DNA of 64,000 bases, from the NCBI RefSeq assembly GCF_005938655.1, contig NZ_VCQT01000030.1:18061-82060 (forward strand), given 5' to 3'. Position 1 is the first letter of the stretch, and each line of letters begins with the position of its first letter. A model generated the notes under the pieces. That model searched no databases, was not told where the DNA came from, and saw only the letters and a list, made by a program, of their open reading frames with translations. The stretch comes from Alloalcanivorax gelatiniphagus (lineage in GTDB: Bacteria; Pseudomonadota; Gammaproteobacteria; Pseudomonadales; Alcanivoracaceae). Positions 40,439-48,244 of this stretch are shown here, piece by piece. The position numbers and the translations under genes are program-made.

Positions 40439-40469
40439 TTCTCCGCTCAACCTTCTTCAAAATCATTCG

Positions 40470-42323
40470 TTATTCCTTATCAGAAAATCGCGCACAAAAC
40501 CAGTTCGGCGCACTACCTGTTAGCAATAGCCGATGACGTGCGCGTGTCATCCCTACATAGACAAGACGCACTTCGTGCTCAAGACTCTCCTCCTCGCTTC
40601 TTAACCCCCCCAATCCCGCCAGCACCACGGTGTCGAACTCAAGCCCCTTGCTGCTTTGCCGGGTGAGTAACGCGACACTTTTTGCATTGGCATCATAGGA
40701 TTTTTTGTCGGCGGAGCTCTTCAGCCAAGAGCAAGGGACGCCAGCGTTTAACAGCGCGCGTTGAAGGGTGCTGGCCTGCCAATGGTGGCCGTAAATGACC
40801 GCGATGTTGTTGAGCGGCTGACCATTGGAGTGCCATTTTCTGACGCACCGGGCGATGTAGTGGGCTTCATCGTTAAAGTTATCGAAATTGCGGAACTGCG
40901 GTTCCGGGCCACTGGTACCAGCCACTTCCGGGGCAATCAACGGAATATGATCTTCATCCGCATCCTGAGCCTGCAAAAAATCCTTGGCGAAGTCATAAGC
41001 GAACCGGAGGATTTCCCGCGTGTTGCGGTAGTTAAGTTTCAGGATGGTAGTGCGACCACGCGCCTCGATCCCGACACTGGACAGCGGAAATTTCAGGCTG
41101 CGCTTTTTATAAATGGACTGCGCATCGTCGTAGAGCAGCAGCAGCGAGTTGGTGTCCGGGTCGATCATCTGCACGATAAGCTTGAGCCATTCCTGCTCAA
41201 AGTCGTGGCCTTCATCGATCATCACAGCGCTGTATTGGGCGCGGGGGATCTGGTCTTTGTCCACGGCCTGGATAACGGTTTCCACTTCCCGTTCCCAATA
41301 GGGGGCGTCGCCGTCGACCAGGTCCACGTTGTAGGTTCGGCGTTGCAGGCCGCACCATTCGTGAAAGTGGTGAACCTGCACTTTGTCTTCGATGCCTTTC
41401 TCGGCGATAAAGCTACGCAGGCGAGCGGCCAGGGTGATGTTGAAGCAGAGAACCAGAATCGGTTTGGTGACGGCCTGGGCCAGGTGCAGGCAGCGGTAGC
41501 CGAGAATCAGGGTTTTGCCGGAGCCGGCGACACCGTGGATGACTCGGTGGCCTTCGCCCATGCTGCGGGCCAGTTGTTCTTGTTGCAGGTCCATGACCCG
41601 GACGATGTCCGGAATAATCGGGTCGTTGGCCGCCGTGGATTGGTCATCGCCCTCCTCCGCTTCATCGAAAAGGGTTTGCTGGGGGGCGTTGATGCGAATC
41701 TCGGGAAAGAGCTGCCAGCGGATGCGGTCGATTTGTGGAAGGGTGAGCTTGTCGCCGAAGGCGTATTCGAACATGCCCCAGAGCTGTTCCTGAAAGGCTT
41801 CCGGGTCCACGGTGGCGACCATTTCATCCTTGCAGATCAGGCGGTGAGGAGGCAGCACCAGGTCCTGCTCCGCGTCACCGATCATTTGGTTCCATTGCTT
41901 GCGGGTGATATTGGGGAACACCACGCCGTACCCCCAGGGGAAACTGAGGCGGCCCTTGAAGGGGCCGTCGGTTTGCTTGAGGTGGTCGTCGCGCTGTAGT
42001 CGGTTGATCGCCACCAGGCCGTATTGGCGGGCCTGTTCCAAGGGGTTGCTGACGGTTTTCAGGCCGGTGGGGGTGTGAATGTCCGCGTGGGTGGGAGTAA
42101 GGCGCCGGAGGGTATCCGGTTTCCAGTCCTTCACTTCCAGGAACAGCAGACCTCGCCCGGGGTGCAGGACGATAAAATCCGGGTAGCGGCGCTGGCGGCC
42201 GAGCGGGATATCGTACCAGACGGTGTAGTCGTCTTCGAGCAGGCTTTCCAGACGCTGGCCCAGGCGGCGTTCGCCAGGCGTCATGCGGCGCACCGTGCTG
42301 AGATTGGGGATGATCACCGCCAT
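40470..42323 (-). CDS. NERD-nuclease domain plus superfamily 1 (UvrD/Rep-like) helicase
   Basis: A 617-residue fusion. Residues about 10-130 form a NERD nuclease-related domain with the PD-(D/E)xK-like RYPDFIVLHPGRGLLFLEVKDW (D49, E63, K65). The helicase has Walker A GVAGSGKT (264-271), Walker B VMIDEGHD (368-374), motif IV-like LNYRNTREI, motif V QSSKGLEFDTVVL and motif VI LVYVGMTRARHRLLL. I chose the ATG at 42321-42323 over a GTG seven codons upstream. It is first in the leftward array and its GC is intermediate, higher than SIR2/HerA. NERD-helicases are frequent in defence islands, but its link to the SIR2-HerA pair here is inferred only from position. Confidence 0.87.
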   Translation of the reverse strand: MAVIIPNLSTVRRMTPGERRLGQRLESLLEDDYTVWYDIPLGRQRRYPDFIVLHPGRGLLFLEVKDWKPDTLRRLTPTHADIHTPTGLKTVSNPLEQARQYGLVAINRLQRDDHLKQTDGPFKGRLSFPWGYGVVFPNITRKQWNQMIGDAEQDLVLPPHRLICKDEMVATVDPEAFQEQLWGMFEYAFGDKLTLPQIDRIRWQLFPEIRINAPQQTLFDEAEEGDDQSTAANDPIIPDIVRVMDLQQEQLARSMGEGHRVIHGVAGSGKTLILGYRCLHLAQAVTKPILVLCFNITLAARLRSFIAEKGIEDKVQVHHFHEWCGLQRRTYNVDLVDGDAPYWEREVETVIQAVDKDQIPRAQYSAVMIDEGHDFEQEWLKLIVQMIDPDTNSLLLLYDDAQSIYKKRSLKFPLSSVGIEARGRTTILKLNYRNTREILRFAYDFAKDFLQAQDADEDHIPLIAPEVAGTSGPEPQFRNFDNFNDEAHYIARCVRKWHSNGQPLNNIAVIYGHHWQASTLQRALLNAGVPCSWLKSSADKKSYDANAKSVALLTRQSSKGLEFDTVVLAGLGGLRSEEESLEHEVRLVYVGMTRARHRLLLTGSAPNWFCARFSDKE

Positions 42324-42344
42324 GGTCCGGCGCCCCCAATCCAC

Positions 42345-42644
42345 CCCTTAATCAACCCCGGTACATTCCGTGGGTAAGGCATTCCCGTGCCCCCTGTTCG
42401 TCCCTTTTTATTTCCTGCCCTCTTCGGGGCGGCTTTTTTGTGAAACAGGTCCGAATTTACCGGGAGTTCACGGAGAGATGCAAGGCGAGCGAAGGCGCCG
42501 GGAGGTCGTCCGGCGTTGGAGCCCGGGCTTAATGATCTAATTAACTGATGCCACCACCGTAAAAACACCGGTTTTTCATCAGCCAGCCAAATCTTAAAGT
42601 GGTGCCATCGACGCCGGCGTTCCGCCGGCCCTGAGGAGGTCACC
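42345..42644. other. intergenic region at the right edge of the island
   Basis: About 300 bp without a gene. It holds the 16-nt TTTTTTGTGAAACAGG (42434-42449), also found before the RAYT unit at 29862-29877. The sequence through about 42530 (ending in GGAGCCCGGGCTTAATG) looks like an eroded dispersed repeat. A ribosome-binding site GAGGAG for the pirin gene is at about 42633-42638. No att site or integrase is visible. Confidence 0.4.
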
Positions 42645-43340
42645 ATGATTGAGCGGCGTGTATTTCAAGAGTTGGGCGGTGCCGACCACGGTTGGCTGAA
42701 CACCAAACATCACTTTTCCTTTGCCGGGTACCACGATCCGAAGCGGATGCATTGGGGCGATCTGCGGGTGTGGAACGACGACACCATCGCGCCGCATACC
42801 GGGTTCGCGCCGCATTCGCATCGGGATATGGAGATCATCACCTATGTGCGCGAGGGGGCGATCACCCACCAGGATAATCTGGGCAACCAGGGCCGTACCG
42901 AGGCCGGCGATGTGCAGGTGATGTCGGCGGGTACCGGTATTACTCACAGCGAGTACAACCGTGAGGACACGCCGACGCGGATTTTCCAGATCTGGATTAT
43001 CCCCAACGCCACCGGCCTGCCGCCCACCTGGGGCAGCCGGCCTTTTCCGAAGGCGGGCCGGGACGGTGGATTCAAGGTGCTGGCCAGCGGCTATGACGAC
43101 GGCGACGCTCTGCCGATCCAGGCGGACGGTCGGGTGGCGGCGGTGGCGCTCAGCGCCGGGCAAGAGGCCACCTATACGTTGGCGGCGGGCCGCAAGGCGT
43201 ATCTGGTGCCGGCCAAGGGGCGGGTGCGGGTCAACGGTGTGCCGGCGGAGGCCGGCGACGGTCTGGCCATCGCCGATGAGCAGGAGTTGGCGGTCCAGGC
43301 CGAGACCGACTGCGAGGTGGTGCTGGTGGATGTGGCCTGA
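42645..43340 (+). CDS. pirin-family bicupin (quercetinase-like, YhhW type)
   Basis: A 231-residue double cupin. The metal ligands H57, H59, H101 and E103 fall exactly where E. coli YhhW has them, in APHSHRDMEIITYV and GTGITHSEYN. YhhW-type proteins show quercetin 2,3-dioxygenase activity in vitro, but the natural role is uncertain. The C-terminal cupin lacks metal ligands, as usual. It sits just right of the accessory island and is convergent with the DUF3299 gene. Confidence 0.9.
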   Translation: MIERRVFQELGGADHGWLNTKHHFSFAGYHDPKRMHWGDLRVWNDDTIAPHTGFAPHSHRDMEIITYVREGAITHQDNLGNQGRTEAGDVQVMSAGTGITHSEYNREDTPTRIFQIWIIPNATGLPPTWGSRPFPKAGRDGGFKVLASGYDDGDALPIQADGRVAAVALSAGQEATYTLAAGRKAYLVPAKGRVRVNGVPAEAGDGLAIADEQELAVQAETDCEVVLVDVA

Positions 43341-43442
43341 GCCGGTTCCGAGGCGGCCGGGCCGAAGAACGGAGCCAGAATCCCGGTGCGGGGCCGCCGC
43401 TGGAAGTGGGCGGTCGGAGCAGCGGGGTTTTGGCGCGGAGTT

Positions 43443-44021
43443 TTACTGCTCGCCTTTAAAAAGCTTGGCGCTTTTGGCCTCCAGCACGTAACCGGCGGTG
43501 CCGTATTCGGTGTCATGGGAGTCGACCTTGAGGGTGCCTTCGATTACCACGGCGTCCCACATCATATCCACGGGCATGCCCTCCCCTTGCATCTTGACCA
43601 GCACCACCTGGTTGCGGGGCGGCGGGGGGAAGTGGATGCAGGCGCCGAAGTACGGGACCAGCAGGAATTCGCGCAGGTTTTTGTCGTCGCCTTCCAGGGG
43701 GACGACAAAGCCGGGCAGGGTCAGGGCGGTGTCGTCCAGGTCCTGGCGCAGGGGGGCGTTGCTCCAGGCTTCTTGCATGGCGTCGAACAGTTGGGCGGCG
43801 CGGCGGTCGGTGTCCTCCAGTTGTTCCGGGGAGGATTTTCCGTAGATCTCCTTGGAGATGGTTTCGTATTCGGCGCGGGGGTCCCAGTCCTTGGGGACCA
43901 GGGTGTCCCAGACGCTGCCTTCTACTGGTATCTCCGCGGGCTCGGTGGGTTGGGTGGGCTCGGCGGCGGATAGCGGCATGCTGAGCACCGTGGCGAGCAG
44001 GGCGAGGGAAAGGTGTTTCAT
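43443..44021 (-). CDS. DUF3299 exported protein (zinc-uptake operon, last gene)
   Basis: A 192-residue protein with a clear signal peptide (MKHLSLALLATVLSMPLSAAEP) and a DUF3299 domain (LTLPGFVVPLEGDDKNLREFLLVPYFGACIHFPPPPRNQVV). Proteins of this type occur in zinc-regulated operons with DUF2796 proteins, such as the Vibrio zrg operon, and are probably periplasmic accessory factors. It follows the permease stop by 1 nt. The C and two H in GACIHFPPPP are possible metal ligands. Role in zinc transport is inferred from context. Confidence 0.78.
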   Translation of the reverse strand: MKHLSLALLATVLSMPLSAAEPTQPTEPAEIPVEGSVWDTLVPKDWDPRAEYETISKEIYGKSSPEQLEDTDRRAAQLFDAMQEAWSNAPLRQDLDDTALTLPGFVVPLEGDDKNLREFLLVPYFGACIHFPPPPRNQVVLVKMQGEGMPVDMMWDAVVIEGTLKVDSHDTEYGTAGYVLEAKSAKLFKGEQ

Positions 44022-44022
44022 G

Positions 44023-45261
44023 TCAGCTCCGGGGGGTGAGGCCGTCGGCGAGGCTGTTGCGGAAGGCTTTTTCGGCGGGCAGCAGGCCGGCCAGGGAGCC
44101 GGCCAACAGCACGGCGGCGACCAGGGGCAGTTCGCGCCCCGCCAGCAGGTATGAGGGCAGCCGCAGGGACCATTCCGTCAGCGCCCAGGGGGCGAGGATA
44201 AGTTGGGCGGCGAACAGTATCAGCACGCCGCTGACACAACCGGCCAGGGTGAGGCAGAGGCTTTCGCCGACGATCACGCCGTAGACGGTGCCGCGCCCGG
44301 CGCCGGCGGCACGCAGCACGGCCAGTTCGTGGCGGCGGCCTTCCAGGGCCGCCAGCACCGTGGAGATCAGCACCAGCAGGGCGACCAGGAACACCGCCAC
44401 CGAGGCGGCGCGCAGCGCGTTTTCCACGTTGGCGGTCATGCGCCACAGGCGCTGCAGTTCCACGCCGGGGATGATGGCGCTGAGCGGTTCGCCGTCGTAG
44501 TTGGACAGTTCCCGTTGCAGGCCGAGGATGGCGGTGCGCTGTTTCAGGCCCAGCATCACGGCGTTGACGGAGTCCGGCATGTCGCTGGCCGCCGGGCCGC
44601 CGGGGGTCGGATATGCGTATCGGCCGCCGCTGTGAATCAGCGCCATGGCCTGCAGGGAGATGTAGAGCCCCTGGTCCACCGGGGTGCCGGTGGGCGCCAG
44701 GACCCCGCTGACGGTAAAGGGATGGTCGGCGTGTTTGATGATGGCCGGGCCGCCGCCCGATCCGTGGGCCAGCACCACTGAGGCGCCGGGGCCGTAGCCC
44801 AGGCGCCGGGCCACGTCGCTGCCCAGCACCACCTGGTCGGGGCCGGCTAACCATTTACCGGTAGCCAGTTCCAGGGGCCGGTCCCGGCCGTAGCGGTAGT
44901 GTTCCAGGTAGCTGTCGTTGGTGGCCACCACCGGGAAGCCGCGATGGAAGTCGCCCAGTGAGATGGGAATCCACCATTTCACTTTGGGGTGGGCGGCCAG
45001 GTGCTCCACGGTGCTCCATTCGATGCCGGCGGTGGGCTCGCTCAGGTGGAACACGCTGTACAGCAGAATATTGGTGGGCCCGCCCCGGGCGCTGACGATC
45101 AGATCCATGCCGGAGACGGTGCTGGCGAAGTTGGCGTGCACCTGGTGGCGCAGCCGCTCGATGCCGAGAATCATCACCAGGCTCAGGGCGATGGCGGCGA
45201 CGATCAGCGCCGCCGAGGTCTTGCGGGTGGCCAGGGAGGCGAGGATCACTCTAGGCAACAT
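44023..45261 (-). CDS. FtsX/MacB-type ABC transporter permease (putative zinc uptake)
   Basis: A 412-residue permease with the FtsX layout: one N-terminal membrane segment (about 13-33, SAALIVAAIALSLVMILGI), a large periplasmic domain of about 200 residues, and three C-terminal segments (from about 260). I chose the ATG at 45259-45261 (MLPRVILASLATRKTS), which overlaps the ATPase gene by 11 nt. It pairs with the adjacent ATPase. Direction of transport cannot be read from sequence; uptake is inferred from the zinc-uptake operon context. Confidence 0.82.
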   Translation of the reverse strand: MLPRVILASLATRKTSAALIVAAIALSLVMILGIERLRHQVHANFASTVSGMDLIVSARGGPTNILLYSVFHLSEPTAGIEWSTVEHLAAHPKVKWWIPISLGDFHRGFPVVATNDSYLEHYRYGRDRPLELATGKWLAGPDQVVLGSDVARRLGYGPGASVVLAHGSGGGPAIIKHADHPFTVSGVLAPTGTPVDQGLYISLQAMALIHSGGRYAYPTPGGPAASDMPDSVNAVMLGLKQRTAILGLQRELSNYDGEPLSAIIPGVELQRLWRMTANVENALRAASVAVFLVALLVLISTVLAALEGRRHELAVLRAAGAGRGTVYGVIVGESLCLTLAGCVSGVLILFAAQLILAPWALTEWSLRLPSYLLAGRELPLVAAVLLAGSLAGLLPAEKAFRNSLADGLTPRS

Positions 45262-45955
45262 GGCTGGCCGCCTGGTTGAGTTCATCGAAACAGAGGCTGC
45301 GATGGAAATAGCGGGCCACGTCCGGGTCGTGGCTGACCATCAGCAAGGCGCTGCCGCTGCGTTCGCACTGCTCCGTCAGCAAGCCCATCAAGGCATCCCG
45401 ATGGGCGGTGTCCAAGGCGGAAGTGGGTTCATCGGCGACGATCAGCTCCGGTTCGCCGTATAGCGCCCGGGCCGCCGCCACCCGTTGCTGCTGGCCGAAG
45501 GACAGTTGATGGGCCGGCAACCGTGCCACCTTCCGGTCCAGACCAAGAAGAGCCAGCAGAGTCAGAGCGGCGGTCTCGGTATCAGCCTTGTTGGTATCGG
45601 CGCCTTCCCGTTGCCGGCGCCGTTTGGAAAACGAGGGCGTCAGGCGCACGTTATCCAGGGCGGAGAGGTAGGGCAACAGGTTGAAGGCCTGGAAGATCAC
45701 GCCGAGGTGATCCGCCCGGAAGGCGTCGCGGCGGCGCTGGGACAGGTCCGAGAACGGCTCGCCGGCCACCCGGATGCGGCCACGCTGCAACGGGCGGATG
45801 CCGGTGACCAACGACAGCAGCGTGCTTTTGCCGCAGCCGCTGGGGCCGTGGATCAGCACCCGTTCGCCGGCGTCCAGGGTAAGGCGTTCCACGGCGATAA
45901 AGGGCCGCGTTTGGCCCGGGTGATGGAAACGCAGGTCCTCCAACTCCAGTGCCAT
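45251..45955 (-). CDS. ABC transporter ATP-binding protein (LolD/MacB-like)
   Basis: A 234-residue ATPase. Walker A is GPSGCGKST, the Q-loop is VIFQAFNLLPYLSALDN, the signature is a degenerate LSFGQQQR rather than LSGGQQQR, Walker B is ELIVADEPTSALD, and the H-loop is LLMVSHDPDV. I chose the ATG at 45953-45955, two nucleotides after the stop of the His-rich protein gene. It energises the downstream FtsX-type permease. Confidence 0.88.
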   Translation of the reverse strand: MALELEDLRFHHPGQTRPFIAVERLTLDAGERVLIHGPSGCGKSTLLSLVTGIRPLQRGRIRVAGEPFSDLSQRRRDAFRADHLGVIFQAFNLLPYLSALDNVRLTPSFSKRRRQREGADTNKADTETAALTLLALLGLDRKVARLPAHQLSFGQQQRVAAARALYGEPELIVADEPTSALDTAHRDALMGLLTEQCERSGSALLMVSHDPDVARYFHRSLCFDELNQAASHVA

Positions 45956-45957
45956 GG

Positions 45958-46521
45958 TCACTCCAGGGGCAGTCGGGTGTCGCCGGAGTTCAGGGTGCGG
46001 GCGCCCTGCCCGCTCGGCAGCAGCAGGATCACCTCGGTGGTCAGGCTGGGGAAGTCCGCCAGGAACGGCCAGGTCACCGCGTTCAGTTCGGCGATGTGGT
46101 CACACTGGTAGGTCCAGGTGGCTTCCAGGTCCTGATGGTGGGCGTGATGGTGGTCATCATGGTCATGGTCATGGTCATGGTCATGGTCATGGTCATCGGC
46201 ATGATGATGGCCGTCGCCCGCCGGGAACAAGGCCGCCAAATCGGTCACCTTCTCCTCCTGAAGCGTGCAACCGGCGGCCTCGGCGGGCAAGGGCGCGACC
46301 ACCAGGTCCAGCTGCTCCTGGAAGTGGTGGCTTTCCGCCTCGCTCTCCGGCGCCCGCTCCACGCCCAGGATATCCATCAATGGCGCCCGGAAGCTCAGCG
46401 TCAGGGTGGCATCGTCAACCGCCACGGCGGCTTCGGCGCGGCCGTGCTGATGCACCGGCGCGGCCTGGGCCAGGCCGGTGGCGAACAATAAAGGGATGGC
46501 TCCACGGATGGAGAGGTTCAT
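45958..46521 (-). CDS. DUF2796 (ZrgA-like) zinc-binding periplasmic protein
   Basis: A 187-residue protein with a signal peptide (cleavage near AQAAPVHQHG) and a DUF2796 domain of the ZrgA type. Residues 105-129 are an extreme His/Asp tract (HHHADD then repeated DH, then HHHAHH) that should bind zinc; it is encoded partly by six tandem ggtcat hexamers at 46161-46196. N-terminal PVHQHGRAE and later TYQCDHIAELNAV are family features. The ATG at 46519-46521 has GGGAG upstream. It is the first gene of the four-gene operon and lies under a Zur-like box. Confidence 0.87.
   Translation of the reverse strand: MNLSIRGAIPLLFATGLAQAAPVHQHGRAEAAVAVDDATLTLSFRAPLMDILGVERAPESEAESHHFQEQLDLVVAPLPAEAAGCTLQEEKVTDLAALFPAGDGHHHADDHDHDHDHDHDHDDHHHAHHQDLEATWTYQCDHIAELNAVTWPFLADFPSLTTEVILLLPSGQGARTLNSGDTRLPLE
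46161..46196. repeat. ggtcat hexamer microsatellite in the ZrgA-like gene
   Basis: Six perfect tandem ggtcat units, encoding alternating Asp-His on the minus strand. Because the unit is 6 bp, slippage changes the His tract length without frameshift. Confidence 0.9.
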
Positions 46522-46571
46522 GGCAACTCCCGGGATGAAAAGGCAACGACGCGCCAAGGCCAGCGCGATTA

Positions 46572-46586
46572 CGTTATAAAATAACA
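46572..46586. promoter_or_regulatory. candidate Zur box of the zinc-uptake operon
   Basis: CGTTATAAAATAACA closely matches the Zur consensus TGTTATA-N-TATAACA (mismatches at the first base and one inner base). It lies 51 bp upstream of the ZrgA-like ATG, so repression by zinc-loaded Zur is expected. No zur gene is in the window. Confidence 0.7.
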
Positions 46587-46854
46587 TTTTTCAAGGAAGG
46601 AACAAGCGCCCTGTCCACCCTCCGGCTTTCCTGCCACTCAGCCCGGGTTCAACGCCTGCCGCGCCCCGGTCTCGGCCTCGCCCGCATCGGCGAAGACCTG
46701 GATTCGCAGTCCCATGGCGGCGCCTAGTCCGGCGGTTTTCTTTCAGCCTTGGGTTGTTGCCCCGGCAGCAGCGGACCAAACGCCGGCGGTTGGCCTTGAA
46801 ACAGAGCACTGGCGCCTTGTGTCCTCGGTGGGCTTTTGTTGGATTCATCGCGGG
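46587..46854. other. 268-bp gap between the zinc operon and the MFS gene
   Basis: Beyond the upstream edge of the Zur-box promoter no gene or hairpin could be supported. Short frames exist on both strands but none resembles a known protein; one minus-strand frame of 25 codons (MGLRIQVFADAGEAETGARQ...) may be decayed coding sequence. Confidence 0.4.
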
Positions 46855-48060
46855 TTAGAGAGCGGCGATGTGCCGGGCGTAGTGGCACGGGTTAAAGCGC
46901 AACGCCATGGCGATCAGCACCACGTAGAGCGCCCCCAGCCCCACCCAGGCCAGAGCGAAATCGCCCAGACGGTCGCGGATCAGACCGGCCAGGAACGGCG
47001 AGAAGGCGGCGATCAGGTAGCCGATGCCCTGGACGATGCCCACCAGGGCGCCGGCCACTTCGGCGTTGTCGTGGTGGTCCATGGCGACGATCAGGCTGAG
47101 CGGAAACAGCCCGCCGATGCCCAGGCCCAGCAAGGTGGCCACCAGCAGCGGTGAGCCCAGGGGCCAGCCGGCCAGCAGCACGAACCCGGCCAGGGCACTG
47201 GCGAGCACCGCCAGCAACGCCGGGCGGCGGTCCGGGCTTTTCAGGACCAGGGGCGGCAGCAGCAGGCCGGCCACCACTTCCATGGCGGTGAGAAAACCGA
47301 GCAGGCCGCCGGCCTCCGTGGGGCTGAAGCCCCGCGCCACGTAGTAAGGCGGCAGCCAGGCCAGCACGCAGGTGTAGCCGGCGGTGCCGAGGCCGAAAAA
47401 CAGCGCCAGGGTCCAGGTGCGCGGCCGTCGCCACAGGCCGGCGGCGGAAGCACTGTCGCCATGCGTCGGCGCCGCGCCAAACAGGCCCCGGCCCCGCCAC
47501 CAGGCCAGCAAAGCCAGCACCGCGAGCAGCGCCCACACCGCCAGGCCGGCCCGCCAGCCGCCGGCCAGGGTGGCCAGCGATGGCGCCAGGGAGGAAGCCA
47601 GGGCGGCGCCGCCCATCACCGCGGCGATGTACCAGCCCATCACCAGGGCGGTGTAGCCGCCGGCGCGGCGTTTGATCAAGGCAGGCAGGCGCACCTGCAG
47701 AAAGGCGATGCCGAAGCCCGCCACCAGGGCGGTAAGCATCAGGCCCGTCAGGGTCTGGTTGGCGAGACGGGCCAGGTCCGCCAGCAGGATCATCAGCAGC
47801 GATGCCACCACCAGGGCCGGGTCGCCGAGGCGGCGCGCCAGGCCGCCGCCAATAAAACAGCCGGCGGCCATGGCCAAGACCGGCAAAGTGGTGAGCAACG
47901 CCAGGCCGGTATAGCTGGCGCCCAGTTCCGCTTGGATGCGGTCGGCCAGGGGCCCCACCGCCGCCATGGAGGGCCGCAGGTTCAGGCCCACCAATACAGC
48001 CACGGTGATCATGCCCGCCAGGGCGCGGCGTGGTAGCTGCGCCGGGGTTGGGGTGCTCAT
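46855..48060 (-). CDS. MFS transporter, CynX/NimT family
   Basis: A 401-residue, 12-segment major facilitator. The N-terminal VGLNLRPSMAAVGPLADRIQAELG is the signature of the CynX/NimT group (cyanate and 2-nitroimidazole transporters), whose members often export small nitrogenous compounds. No substrate can be assigned. The gene shares direction with the zinc operon but is separated from it by a 268-bp gap and probably has its own promoter. It ends with a Cys/His tail (FNPCHYARHIAAL), unusual for the family. Confidence 0.85.
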   Translation of the reverse strand: MSTPTPAQLPRRALAGMITVAVLVGLNLRPSMAAVGPLADRIQAELGASYTGLALLTTLPVLAMAAGCFIGGGLARRLGDPALVVASLLMILLADLARLANQTLTGLMLTALVAGFGIAFLQVRLPALIKRRAGGYTALVMGWYIAAVMGGAALASSLAPSLATLAGGWRAGLAVWALLAVLALLAWWRGRGLFGAAPTHGDSASAAGLWRRPRTWTLALFFGLGTAGYTCVLAWLPPYYVARGFSPTEAGGLLGFLTAMEVVAGLLLPPLVLKSPDRRPALLAVLASALAGFVLLAGWPLGSPLLVATLLGLGIGGLFPLSLIVAMDHHDNAEVAGALVGIVQGIGYLIAAFSPFLAGLIRDRLGDFALAWVGLGALYVVLIAMALRFNPCHYARHIAAL

Positions 48061-48206
48061 GGTGCTTCCTCGCTGAGTGAAAGTGCGCGGAAGTCTGCGA
48101 CCTGAACCGTGGTTAAGGTCAAGGGGGTGATATGGCGACCGCCCTGGACATTGATCGGGCTCGGCGGCGCCAGGGCGTGGTGGGGGATGCCGCCGCTTTA
48201 CGGCGG

Positions 48207-48244
48207 ATCGCGACCGAAGCGGTACGCCGCCCGGTCGCTCCTAC
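48207..48244 (-). repeat. long-loop REP overlapping the allC stop
   Basis: A reverse long-loop REP with GCGACC/GGTCGC pairing. Its GTAG end contains the TAG stop codon of the amidohydrolase gene (48241-48243). Just left of it is a second small hairpin (CGCCGCTTTACGGCGG). Confidence 0.7.

Noticed and set aside
40470..42323. NERD-helicase as GajB of a Gabija system
   Set aside because: There is no OLD-type GajA nuclease next to it, and it carries its own N-terminal NERD domain.
36200..42640. Prophage or integrative element
   Set aside because: No integrase, structural phage gene, replication gene or att duplication is visible; only TA, IS remnant and defence-type genes.
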